A DNA stretch of 22,260 bases from NCBI GenBank assembly GCA_049317725.1, contig JBMOHS010000049.1, forward strand, positions 1 to 22,260, written 5' to 3'. The notes below the pieces were generated by a model, which saw only the letters and a program-made list of their open reading frames with translations, did no database searches and was not told the origin of the DNA. This DNA comes from CAIOZW01 sp049317725 (GTDB lineage Bacteria; Acidobacteriota; Blastocatellia; RBC074). This document shows positions 6,855 to 14,673 of the stretch, piece after piece (the first letter of the stretch is position 1; every line of letters begins with the position of its first letter). The translations under genes were made by a program, and so were the position numbers.

Positions 6855-8434
6855 GAGAGCCAGCGAGGAATGGGCTTGGGGCGTTCACTGACTACCTCGT
6901 CATCGGGAGCGGGGTAGCGGGATTGCGGGCGGCGATCGCCTTGGCCGAGGCCGGGCAAGTAACGGTCTTGACGAAGGATCGGCTGGACGAATCGAACACG
7001 GAGTATGCTCAGGGAGGGGTCGCCGTCGCCCTCTCCGATGACGACGAGATCGACCTGCATATCGAGGATACACTCGGAGCCGGAGCCGGTCTCTGCGAGG
7101 AGCGGGCGGTTCGAGTCCTGGTCGAGGAGGGGCCCCGGTATATCCGTCAACTGATCGAGTGGGGGGCCCAGTTCGATCGCGAAGATGGAGCGCTCGCCTT
7201 CACCCAGGAGGCGGCCCATTCCCGGCGACGAATCCTCCACGCACGCGGCGACTCGACCGGGAGCGAGATCGTTCGCGCCCTTCTCGCCCAGGCGAGAGCG
7301 TGCGACTCGATCACCTTTGTCCCCCACGGGGCGACACTCGGGTTGCTGGTGACAGACGGGCGCTGCGCGGGAGTCCAGTTGATCGATCCTCAGGAGCACC
7401 TCCTGCGCGAGATGCGGGCCCGCGCAGTGGTTCTGGCCACCGGGGGGGCCGGACAGATCTATTCCCAGACAACCAATCCGGAGATTGCCACGGGAGACGG
7501 AATCGCCATGGCCTATGCCGCCAGCGCAGAGGTGTGCGACCTCGAGTTCGTGCAATTCCACCCGACGGCCCTTGCCGCGCCGGGTGCCCCCCGCTTCCTC
7601 CTCTCTGAGGCCCTGCGCGGAGAGGGAGGACTGCTGCGCAACGTGGACGGAGAGCGATTGATGGAGCGCTACGACCCGCGGCTGGAACTGGCCCCCCGCG
7701 ACGTGGTCTCCCGGTCGATCTGGGCGGAGATGCAGCGCACGGGCCGGCAGTGGGTCTACCTCGATCTGACGCACCTCGATGCAGACTTTGTGCGGGGGCG
7801 CTTCCCGAAGATCCATTTGACGTGTTTGCGGTACGGGCTCGATATGACACGGGTCCCGATCCCGGTCAGCCCGGCGGCCCACTACCTGATGGGGGGAATC
7901 CGCACCGACGTCCACGGAAGGACGACCCTGCCCGGACTTTATGCCGCTGGAGAAGCAACCTGCACGGGCGTCCACGGGGCCAATCGGCTGGCCAGCAACT
8001 CGCTGCTTGAAGGGCTTGTCTTTGGGGCTCGCGCAGGAGAAGCGGCCCGGCAAGAAGCGGCGCACCTGCCCCATCACGAACAGACCGCCTCTCCTCCGAT
8101 CGAGATGGCACCTGGAGACTGGCTCGTCGATCCGCGGATCCGCCATCGCGTCCAGGAGATCATGTGGAGCAAGGTGGGGTTGATCCGGACAGGAGATCTC
8201 CTCACCGAGGCGGTTGCCGAGATTGCAAGCCTCTCCGATGAGGCCCCAAACAACCGGACCCGCCACTTCGTGACCCTCGCCCACCTCATCGCCACTGCCG
8301 CGCAGTGGCGGGAGGAGAGCCGCGGGGGCCATTACCGAGCCGACTATCCGGAACGCGACGACCACTGCTGGCAGGTCCACTCCAGCCAACGGTTCGGACA
8401 CCCGATCTGTGCCCTTCCTCACATCGGATTCTGA
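6851..8434 (+). CDS. nadB: L-aspartate oxidase
   Basis: NadB is an FAD enzyme that oxidises L-aspartate to iminoaspartate with oxygen or fumarate, the first step of de novo NAD synthesis; NadA then makes quinolinate. The 527-residue protein has the FAD-binding GSGVAG (19-24) after DYLVI. The flavoprotein signatures TEYAQGGVAVAL, HSRRRILHARGDSTGSEI, EFVQFHPTAL, and GANRLASNSLLEGLVFG are also present. The start ATG at 6851 lies in the rlmN stop and is preceded by GGGAGG. The open frame extends upstream only as a shadow inside rlmN. nadA and nadC are not in the window. The gene ends tail to tail with ptsI, 16 bp apart. Confidence 0.94.
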   Translation: MREPARNGLGAFTDYLVIGSGVAGLRAAIALAEAGQVTVLTKDRLDESNTEYAQGGVAVALSDDDEIDLHIEDTLGAGAGLCEERAVRVLVEEGPRYIRQLIEWGAQFDREDGALAFTQEAAHSRRRILHARGDSTGSEIVRALLAQARACDSITFVPHGATLGLLVTDGRCAGVQLIDPQEHLLREMRARAVVLATGGAGQIYSQTTNPEIATGDGIAMAYAASAEVCDLEFVQFHPTALAAPGAPRFLLSEALRGEGGLLRNVDGERLMERYDPRLELAPRDVVSRSIWAEMQRTGRQWVYLDLTHLDADFVRGRFPKIHLTCLRYGLDMTRVPIPVSPAAHYLMGGIRTDVHGRTTLPGLYAAGEATCTGVHGANRLASNSLLEGLVFGARAGEAARQEAAHLPHHEQTASPPIEMAPGDWLVDPRIRHRVQEIMWSKVGLIRTGDLLTEAVAEIASLSDEAPNNRTRHFVTLAHLIATAAQWREESRGGHYRADYPERDDHCWQVHSSQRFGHPICALPHIGF

Positions 8435-8454
8435 GCCATTGGATCGGGGCTCAG
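8431..8454. terminator. Hairpin containing both convergent stop codons
   Basis: CTGAGCC (8431-8437) pairs with GGCTCAG (8448-8454) around a 10-nt loop. The nadB stop TGA (8432-8434) lies in one arm and the ptsI stop (8451-8453 on the minus strand) in the other. No T-run follows on either side, so it is terminator-like rather than a clear intrinsic terminator. It could act in both directions. Confidence 0.4.
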
Positions 8455-10259
8455 TGGCCCCCCGGATTGTACTGGGCCGTCGCCAGGAAGTGGGGGCCAA
8501 GGTTTGGGAGGTGTGCCTGGAGAAAGGCGTGCACCTCGCGCGGTGTCGTCAGCGTCAGCAGTTCCCCAACAATCCGCCGGGCCTCTTCGAGCCGGATCGA
8601 GCGCACCAATCGCCGGATGGCGGGGATGGCGCTCGGCGTCATGCTCAGATCGGTCAACCCCAATCCCAGAAGAACGACAACCTGCGCTGGATTGGAAGCC
8701 ATCTCGCCACAGACGTTGATGGGAATCCCCAACCGCTGCGCCGCCTCTGCGACCGTCTGGATCGCACGCAAGACCGCCGGATGGAGCGGATCGAAGAGGG
8801 CGTTGACATTCTCGTTACCCCGATCGACTGCCAGCATCGCCTGGGTCAAATCGTTCGTGCCCAGGCTGAAGAAGTCGGCTTCCCGCCCAAGTGACTCCGC
8901 CATCAGCACGGCCGCCGGAACCTCAATCATCACCCCAATCTCGACATCCTCGGCGTGAGCGACCCCCTCCTTGCGGAGTTCCTGCTCGACCTCGGCGATG
9001 ATCTGCTTGGCCTGTCGCACCTCATCGAGATTGGAGACAAAGGGGAGAAGAATCCGCAATCGTGGGTATCCGTCGGCGTGATCCGCGGCGCGAAGGATGG
9101 CGCGGATTTGTGTCCGGAAGATCGTCGGAGCCGCCAGAGAGAGCCGAATCGCGCGGAGCCCGAGTGCAGGGTTCCGCTCTGGCTGGTATCCTTCAAGGTG
9201 CAACTTGTCTCCCCCAAGGTCAAAGGTGCGGACCACGGCACCGTCGCGCCCACTCATCGCCGCGAGGAACCGATAGGCTTCGTACTGATCCTCTTCGGTC
9301 GGCAGGCCCTGCATCGCCTGGGAATAGAGAAACTCAGAGCGGTAGAGGCCAACCCCTGACGCGTTGTAGCGGCGAAATTGCTCGATCTCCTCGACCAATT
9401 CGATATTGGCCCGCAAGCGGATGGCAACCCCATCAAGCGTCACAGCCGGAAGCTCGCGCTCCTCGATGTCGAACTGCTGTTGCTGTTGCTGGCGCTCCCG
9501 TTGTTCGGAGTAGAAGAGCAGCGTCTCCGGAGAGGGCCGCAGAATCACCGTTCCGGTAGTACCGTCGATGATGACCGTCTCGCCGGTGCGGATCGATGAA
9601 GTAATCTGGCGAAGGCCGACCACCGCCGGCAGGTTGAGGCTGCGCGCCATGATGGCCGTGTGGGAAGCCCAGCCACCGGCGTTGGTGACGAATCCAAGCA
9701 CCCGCTGCGGATCCAAATCTGCGGCCACCGAAGGGAGCAGGTCGTCAGCGACGATGATCGCTCCCTCGGCGATCTGGTTGAGATCGTGGGTCTTCGTTCC
9801 GGAAAGAATCTGGATCAGACGCTGCGCAACATCGGCAATGTCGCTGCCCCGTTCCCGCAGATAGTCGTCCGTGATCTGGGCATAGAGGGTCAACAGTTCC
9901 GTCGTCACATCCCGGACGGCCCACTCGGCGTTGGCGTGGTTCTCCCGGATGAAGGACTCGATCTGCCGGGTAATTCCTTGATCCTGCAGCAGGAGGAGGT
10001 GGGCTTCCAGAATGTAGGCGCGGTCGACTCCCAGCGCCCCCCGCATCCGCTGGATTGCTCCCTCAACCTGCTGCTGGGCAACCTGGAGTGCTTGGTGAAA
10101 GCGCTCGATCTCGCCATCGAGCAGTTCGCGGGGCAGAAAGGCTCGGATGATCCGCCCGCGGGGATCGTCGACCAGGAACGCCCGGCCGATCGAGACCCCC
10201 TGGCAGACGCCAATCCCCTCGAAGCGGTGCTCGCCCAGTTTGTGGCGCAGATCACGCAT
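8451..10259 (-). CDS. ptsI: Phosphoenolpyruvate-protein phosphotransferase (PTS enzyme I)
   Basis: Enzyme I takes phosphate from phosphoenolpyruvate and passes it to HPr. With the ATG at 10259 the protein has 602 residues. The HPr-binding helical region comes first. The phosphohistidine loop TNAGGWASHTAIMARSLNLPAVVG has its histidine near residue 200. The PEP-binding barrel follows, with GVGLYRSEFLY, FSLGTNDLTQ, and the conserved cysteine near 517 in NVCGEMASNP. There is no GAF domain, so it is EI rather than the PtsP/EI-Ntr type. A run of six glutamines (about 257-262) lies in the linker between the two halves. The frame stays open to a TTG at 10367 overlapping ptsH, which would add a GKKP-repeat tail; I consider this less likely. 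With HPr and one IIA but no IIB/IIC, it probably feeds a regulatory phosphorelay. Confidence 0.92.
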   Translation of the reverse strand: MRDLRHKLGEHRFEGIGVCQGVSIGRAFLVDDPRGRIIRAFLPRELLDGEIERFHQALQVAQQQVEGAIQRMRGALGVDRAYILEAHLLLLQDQGITRQIESFIRENHANAEWAVRDVTTELLTLYAQITDDYLRERGSDIADVAQRLIQILSGTKTHDLNQIAEGAIIVADDLLPSVAADLDPQRVLGFVTNAGGWASHTAIMARSLNLPAVVGLRQITSSIRTGETVIIDGTTGTVILRPSPETLLFYSEQRERQQQQQQFDIEERELPAVTLDGVAIRLRANIELVEEIEQFRRYNASGVGLYRSEFLYSQAMQGLPTEEDQYEAYRFLAAMSGRDGAVVRTFDLGGDKLHLEGYQPERNPALGLRAIRLSLAAPTIFRTQIRAILRAADHADGYPRLRILLPFVSNLDEVRQAKQIIAEVEQELRKEGVAHAEDVEIGVMIEVPAAVLMAESLGREADFFSLGTNDLTQAMLAVDRGNENVNALFDPLHPAVLRAIQTVAEAAQRLGIPINVCGEMASNPAQVVVLLGLGLTDLSMTPSAIPAIRRLVRSIRLEEARRIVGELLTLTTPREVHAFLQAHLPNLGPHFLATAQYNPGGH

Positions 10260-10265
10260 CCATGG

Positions 10266-10301
10266 CTTCTTTCCGGGCTTCTTTCCGGGCTTCTTTCCGG
10301 G
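10266..10301. repeat. 12-bp tandem repeat before ptsI
   Basis: Three perfect copies of CTTCTTTCCGGG (10266-10277, 10278-10289, 10290-10301). On the minus strand the unit is CCCGGAAAGAAG, which contains a Shine-Dalgarno-like GGAAAGAAG and, in the ptsI frame, would encode GKKP three times. It lies directly upstream of the ptsI ATG. It is either a repeat leader that offers several weak ribosome sites or a short basic N-terminal extension. Confidence 0.7.
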
Positions 10302-10353
10302 ATCCGTCTTTGCCAAGCTCCCCGAGTCTTGACCCAGTCCGACGAGGGAGCGC

Positions 10354-10635
10354 CTATTCTTCGCCAAACTTCTCTTCGATCAACCGGCTGATGGCGGCGA
10401 GTGCGTCGACCTCGTCTTCGCCATCAACCATCACCTCCAGTTGGGTTCCCTGGGAAGCCGCCAGGAGGAGGACGCCAAAGATGCTTTTGGCGTCGGCAGG
10501 CTGGGAGAGTCGGTCACTTCGCGCCAACCAGATCGTCGAGCGGTATTGATTGCAAAGTCGCACCAGCCGTGCCGCGGCGCGGGCGTGCAGTCCCAATCGA
10601 TTGAGGATGAGCAGAGTACGCTGCTGCATGACCAC
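10354..10635 (-). CDS. ptsH: HPr family phosphocarrier protein
   Basis: HPr carries phosphate from enzyme I to IIA proteins. The 93-residue protein has the active-site NRLGLHARAAARL with the phospho-histidine at residue 17; the usual HARPA is HARAA here. The regulatory-serine region reads ADAKSIFGVLLLAASQG, so the position equal to Ser46 is still serine (about residue 51). No HPr kinase gene is in the window, although it is often found in this cluster. The start is GTG at 10635, with GAAGAG upstream, or the ATG at 10629. The gene follows the IIA stop by 10 bp and its own end precedes ptsI, so it is surely in the same operon. Confidence 0.92.
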   Translation of the reverse strand: MVMQQRTLLILNRLGLHARAAARLVRLCNQYRSTIWLARSDRLSQPADAKSIFGVLLLAASQGTQLEVMVDGEDEVDALAAISRLIEEKFGEE

Positions 10636-10645
10636 TCGCGGCTCT

Positions 10646-11062
10646 TCAGGTCACCTTTCCCGGCAGGAGGACCTCACTGGCGAGGTAGATATTCTTCTGG
10701 CCCTGATCGCGGACCCGCCGGGCAATGACCGATAACGTCTCGTCCGGTTGTTGTTCTGCCAGCTTGATGATCATCGGCAGATTGACCCCGGTCACCACCT
10801 CGATCGGGGCCGTTCCCAGAAAGGTGCAGGCAATGTTGGTGGGCGTTCCGCCGAACATGTCGGTCAGGACGAGAACCCCGGCACCCTGATCCACCCGCTC
10901 GATCGCTTGGCTGATCTGCTCTCGCGCCTCCTCCAAGGTGTCATGCCATCCGATGGTGACAGCGGTGATGTGGGTCACCTCGCGAACGATCATCTCGGCC
11001 GCGTTGACCAACTCTGCCGCCAGATTGCCGTGTGTGACGACGACGCCTCCCACCAAGGGCAT
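10646..11062 (-). CDS. PTS mannose-family IIA component
   Basis: This 138-residue protein is an EIIA of the mannose/sorbose family, which accepts phosphate from HPr on a histidine. The active-site segment is GGVVVTHGNLAAELVNAAEMI, with the histidine near residue 11. TDMFGGTPTNIA is the second family signature. GVNLPMIIKLAE follows. The frame runs open to 11155, but the ATG at 11062 is preceded by GAGGAGGAAGAGAG and matches family length. No IIB, IIC or IID genes are present. In several phyla a lone IIA-Man sits with rapZ, HPr and EI and is thought to be regulatory, and that fits here. Confidence 0.9.
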   Translation of the reverse strand: MPLVGGVVVTHGNLAAELVNAAEMIVREVTHITAVTIGWHDTLEEAREQISQAIERVDQGAGVLVLTDMFGGTPTNIACTFLGTAPIEVVTGVNLPMIIKLAEQQPDETLSVIARRVRDQGQKNIYLASEVLLPGKVT

Positions 11063-11126
11063 CTCTCTTCCTCCTCTCTTCTGTTCTGTTCTTCCGCGAT
11101 CGACCTTCGAAGGCTCAACCACGGCC

Positions 11127-11987
11127 TCAGCGCTTGACGTCTCGATGGACAGCACGGGCCTGAAAGCCCCCTTCCTCGAGATGGCGGGCGATCGCGTTGG
11201 CGAGGGCCACCGAGCGATGTTTGCCGCCGGTACATCCGATCCCCACGGTGACGTAGCTCTTCCCCTCGCGCTGGTAGAGGGGCATCAGATAATCGAGCAG
11301 ACCATTGAAGCGGTCGATCGTCTCGCGAACTTCATCGCTCCGCTCCAGAAATTCGACGACCGCGGGGTCATTGCCCGTCGAGGCCCGCAACTCCGGAACG
11401 AAATGGGGATTGGGCAGGTAGCGAACATCAAAGAGCAGATCGGCATCGAGTGGAATTCCGTACTTGAAGCCGAAGCTGAGGAGGGTGATCTCCATCCGCG
11501 GGGCGAGGTTCTCCGGAGCAAACCGGGCCCGCAGCGCCGCCCGCAGCGAGTGAACGGTGTGGTCCGTGGTGTCGAGGACCAGATCGGCAAGGGAACGAAC
11601 CGGGGCAAGCCGACTCCGTTCCTCCTGGATCGATTCGAGTACTCGCCCCTCCCCGAGCGGATGCGGGCGTCGCGTCTCGCTGTAGCGGCGTTGCAGGACC
11701 GCATCGCTCGCCTCGAGAAAGATGAGGGTCGTCTCCAGCCCCTTCCGTTGGCGCAACTCCGCTTCCAGCCGGGGAAAGTCGCGCTGGAACTCGGGGTCGC
11801 GCAGGTTGACGCTCAACGCGGCCCGAATGATCCCAGACTCCTTCATCTCGAAAAGGTGGACAAAACTGGGAATCAACTGGACCGGAAGGTTGTCCACGCA
11901 GAAGTATCCCAGATCCTCGAAGACATTCATCGCCGAGGACATCCCGGAGCCGCTAAGGCCGGTCACGATCATCAGTTGAGCAGTCAT
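11127..11987 (-). CDS. rapZ: RapZ/YvcJ family P-loop protein with altered Walker A
   Basis: RapZ proteins bind nucleotides with an N-terminal P-loop domain; in E. coli the C-terminal domain binds small RNAs and controls glmS through GlmZ. The 286-residue protein starts MTAQLMIVTG. The C-terminal marks FGFKYGIPLDADLLFDVRYL, NPHFVPELR..TGNDPAV and VGIGCTGGKHRSVALA are all intact. The Walker A reads GLSGSGMSS, so the invariant lysine (residue 16) is methionine, codon ATG, one base from AAG. FEDLGYFCVDNLP follows normally. The ATG at 11987 is chosen; a GTG at 11999 overlapping the hpf stop (GTGA) is also possible. It belongs to the hpf-rapZ-IIA-ptsHI operon. It may be nucleotide-binding deficient, or the base may be a sequence error. 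Confidence 0.9.
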   Translation of the reverse strand: MTAQLMIVTGLSGSGMSSAMNVFEDLGYFCVDNLPVQLIPSFVHLFEMKESGIIRAALSVNLRDPEFQRDFPRLEAELRQRKGLETTLIFLEASDAVLQRRYSETRRPHPLGEGRVLESIQEERSRLAPVRSLADLVLDTTDHTVHSLRAALRARFAPENLAPRMEITLLSFGFKYGIPLDADLLFDVRYLPNPHFVPELRASTGNDPAVVEFLERSDEVRETIDRFNGLLDYLMPLYQREGKSYVTVGIGCTGGKHRSVALANAIARHLEEGGFQARAVHRDVKR

Positions 11988-11995
11988 AGCGAGTA

Positions 11996-12529
11996 TCACG
12001 GCTCGATCAGCCCGTAATTTCCATCCTTCCGTTTATAGAGGACCCCGACGCGGCCGGAATCGGCATTGTGAAAGACGACAAACTGCTCCGCCGCCTCGTC
12101 GAGCCGCAGGATCGCCTCCTCGGCGGTCATCGGCTTGACGCTGTATCTGCGCGAGCGGATGATGCGGGGCGGCGCGGGTGCCGGCTTGACGGGTGGCTCC
12201 GGGCTTGGCGCGACTTGGCTGGTCGGCAGTGCCTGCTGCTTCCGATCGATCCGCTTGCCTTTGACCTTCATCGCTTGGCTCCGGATCTTCTCGATCGCCT
12301 GGGTGGCCGAAGCATACATGTCGGTCGTGTCCGTCTTGCTGGTCAGGGCCCGATCCATCCAGTGGACCACCACCTCGGCGACGTGCCGATGGTGCTTCTC
12401 TACGCTGAGAATGACGTGCGCCCGCACCGCTTCTCCCAGGATCGGATCGCTCTTTTTGAACTGCGCTCCAATGTGCTTCCGGATGGCGGGGGAGACGGTA
12501 AAATTGCGCCCAGTATACTCAATCTTCAT
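11996..12529 (-). CDS. hpf: Ribosome hibernation promoting factor, long form
   Basis: Long HPF inactivates ribosomes in resting cells by occupying the small-subunit channel and pairing two 70S particles into 100S dimers. The 177-residue protein has an N-terminal RaiA/YfiA domain (about 1-95, starting MKIEYTGRNFTVSPAIRKHI). A proline-rich linker (about 100-122) follows, then the C-terminal dimerisation domain (about 128-177), which ends FHNADSGRVGVLYKRKDGNYGLIEP. The complete C-terminal domain means that no separate Rmf is needed. The ribosome site AGGAAATAGC precedes the ATG. A 98-bp gap separates it from rpoN, and I see no clear promoter there. Confidence 0.93.
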   Translation of the reverse strand: MKIEYTGRNFTVSPAIRKHIGAQFKKSDPILGEAVRAHVILSVEKHHRHVAEVVVHWMDRALTSKTDTTDMYASATQAIEKIRSQAMKVKGKRIDRKQQALPTSQVAPSPEPPVKPAPAPPRIIRSRRYSVKPMTAEEAILRLDEAAEQFVVFHNADSGRVGVLYKRKDGNYGLIEP

Positions 12530-12627
12530 GCTATTTCCTGATCGGATCTCCAGTCGATCGGTTCACGCTCAACGGTCTGGCGATCCCCAATCGGCAATCC
12601 AAAGGACGACGAGCCCCAGAAGTGAGC

Positions 12628-14259
12628 CTAGACGACTTGGCGGCGCTCACGAGACCCGGGAATTTTCATCAGATCACGATATTTGGCAACAGTCCGACGG
12701 GAGAGCTTCTGGCCCTCTACTGCCAGCCGATCGACGATCTGATCGTCGGTCAGGGGTTGGCGGGAATCTTCCACCTCGATCATCTTCTTGATCTTCAGTT
12801 TGATGATCCGGGTTGAGACCTCTTCGCCATCGTCGTTGGTCATTCCTTCCGTAAAGAAGCGGCGCAGCTCGATGACTCCCTGCGGAGTATGGGCAAACTT
12901 CCCATTGACCACCCGGGAGACGGTCGAGAGGTGCATCCCGATATCCTCCGAGATATCCTTGAGCATCATTGGCTTGATGTGCTCGACCCCATGGTCAAGG
13001 AAGTCACGTTGACGTTCAACAATCCGCTCGCAAACTTTGTAGATGGTCTGTTTGCGATGTTCGATGTTCTTGAGCAGGTCGACGGCGGAGCGAAACCGAT
13101 CCTTGATGTAGTCGCGGGTCTCCTTGGAGGTCTCCTTGTTCTCCATCATCTGGCGATATTGACGGTTGATGCGGAGTTGGGGAAGTCCGTCGTCATTGAA
13201 ACGAATGAGGTAGTCGTCATCGATCTTCTCGATGTGCACTTCCGGCTCGATGTACTGAGCTTGGCGCGAGGCATATTTGCGACCGGGATGGGGGTCGAGT
13301 GTGCGGATCACCTTCAGCTCGTCGAGAAGGAGATCGACAGGAATTCCGAGTTCCCGTGCCAGTTCGGGAAGTTTCTGGTTGGTCAGCTTGGGGAAGTAGT
13401 CGCGAATGAGACGGACAGCCAAGCGATCGCCCATCCCGTGCGCTTCGAGCTGGAGAATCAGACACTCCGGCAGGTCCCGCGCAGCGATGCCGGTGGGATC
13501 GAACTGTTGAACGATCCGCAGCGCCTCCTCGACGATGGCGTGCGGCCAGGGGCCCAGCGCGGCAACCTCGTCGAGCGTGGTTCCCAGGAGAAACCCATCG
13601 TCATTCAAATTGCCAATGATCGCCTCGGCCGCCTCGCGAACCAGTGGACGCGTCAAGGTCAGACGGAGCTGCCAGTGGAGGTAGTCGGCAAGATTCTGCT
13701 CGGAGGAGAGAAACTGCTCGAAGGAGGGAGCGTCCTTGACCTCTGTCTCGCGTGTCCTGTATCCAGGGTCGAGGTACTCCTCGAACGTGGAGCCAAAATC
13801 GATCTCCGGGAAGGGGTCACGTTCACCAATCTCCAGTTCACGATGCTCCCCTCCATCGAGTGGCTGCGCGGTGAGTGAGTCCGCGGGGGAGGTCGACTCG
13901 AGATGCGGGCGGTCCGGGGCATCGAAGGACCCATCGGAAGAAGGGAGCGCCGCTCCCGTGCCTGGCGGGTCCGCGAAGTGGTCCCTCCAATCGGCATGCA
14001 GGTCGACCGGCGCGTTCTCTCCCGCCCCGTCGAAAGCATGGAGACGGGTTTCAGTGTAGTCGATGTTGGCCAGATCGGGTGGAATCGAACTCTCCTCGGG
14101 GGTTGTCTCCTCGAGGACAGGGTTCTGATTCAACTGCTCGGCGACCAGTTCACTCAATTCCAGCTTGTTCATCTGCAGCATCTCGATCCGTTGGCGCAAC
14201 TGGGGGGTTAAGACCAGGCGCTGGGCAAGATGCGTACTGAGAGTCGGTTTCATGGACAT
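12628..14259 (-). CDS. rpoN: RNA polymerase sigma-54 factor
   Basis: Sigma-54 directs RNA polymerase to -24/-12 promoters that need AAA+ activators. The 543-residue protein has the glutamine/leucine-rich region I (about 14-51, RLVLTPQLRQRIEMLQMNKL). An acidic, low-conservation region II (about 52-170) follows, then the core-binding domain. The HTH segment is LKDISEDIGMHLSTVSRVVNGKFAHTPQG, and the RpoN box reads SRRTVAKYRD (about 520-529). Start codons at 14259 and 14253 are both possible; neither has a good ribosome site. A dispersed repeat ends 5 bp before the first ATG, so upstream control is probably altered. No activator gene is in the window. Confidence 0.95.
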   Translation of the reverse strand: MSMKPTLSTHLAQRLVLTPQLRQRIEMLQMNKLELSELVAEQLNQNPVLEETTPEESSIPPDLANIDYTETRLHAFDGAGENAPVDLHADWRDHFADPPGTGAALPSSDGSFDAPDRPHLESTSPADSLTAQPLDGGEHRELEIGERDPFPEIDFGSTFEEYLDPGYRTRETEVKDAPSFEQFLSSEQNLADYLHWQLRLTLTRPLVREAAEAIIGNLNDDGFLLGTTLDEVAALGPWPHAIVEEALRIVQQFDPTGIAARDLPECLILQLEAHGMGDRLAVRLIRDYFPKLTNQKLPELARELGIPVDLLLDELKVIRTLDPHPGRKYASRQAQYIEPEVHIEKIDDDYLIRFNDDGLPQLRINRQYRQMMENKETSKETRDYIKDRFRSAVDLLKNIEHRKQTIYKVCERIVERQRDFLDHGVEHIKPMMLKDISEDIGMHLSTVSRVVNGKFAHTPQGVIELRRFFTEGMTNDDGEEVSTRIIKLKIKKMIEVEDSRQPLTDDQIVDRLAVEGQKLSRRTVAKYRDLMKIPGSRERRQVV

Positions 14260-14264
14260 AGAAC

Positions 14265-14553
14265 GTAACTACTCACGGCATTGACGAACTTCCAGGTATT
14301 CTGCGGTCAAATGATGACAACCCAAGCTGACCCAAGTTTGTCGTTCGTTGGCCAGTCGAGTATCTCAATCTTCTTCTCGGTGATCTCTGTCTTTCTGATG
14401 CCATTTACTCGTAGGTTGCCCCATCGCAAAAGTCGTCCTGGTCTTCTTCTCGGTGTTCTCTGTGCCTTGGTGGTGCAATCATCTCTTCCGTTCTGACGTT
14501 GATTGCTTGTTGGCCCGGCCCACTTCCCGACCTTCTTCTGCGTGAGCAATTAC
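14265..14553. repeat. Dispersed repeat element with terminal inverted repeats (copy 2)
   Basis: The outer arms are GTAACTACTCACG (14265-14277) and CGTGAGCAATTAC (14541-14553), complementary at 11 of 13 positions. The interior repeats CTTCTTCTCGGTG twice (ctcggt at 14376 and 14449), with TGCAATCATCTCTTCC and TTCTGACGTTG shared with copy 1 at 743-921. Both copies begin CTACTCACG..CAT and continue with AACTTCC. The element fills the larger part of the 414-bp gap between lptB and rpoN and ends 5 bp from the rpoN start. It has no open reading frame of note. The remaining 14554-14673 shows nothing recognisable. Confidence 0.68.
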
Positions 14554-14673
14554 CATAGAACATTCAACAGATTCAAATGACCAGCCCAGATGGAAGAGCG
14601 ACCTCTCCCAGACAGGATCCGGTCTAGGAAAGGGCCGTGCTCCCGCCAGAGATGAGGTTCGAGAAAGGTCGGT

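Noticed and set aside
6677..8500. 607-residue open frame on the minus strand across rlmN and nadB
   Set aside because: Shadow of nadB in a GC-rich genome; the plus strand has the complete NadB signatures and the minus product resembles no family.
10260..10367. N-terminal GKKP extension of enzyme I from a TTG start
   Set aside because: Enzyme I homologues start close to the conserved F.GIGV segment; the ATG at 10259 fits better. Kept as an open alternative in the findings.
8451..14259. A new defence or signalling system in the pts-rapZ-hpf-rpoN cluster
   Set aside because: The gene order is a well-known conserved neighbourhood; only the altered RapZ P-loop and the repeat before rpoN are unusual.
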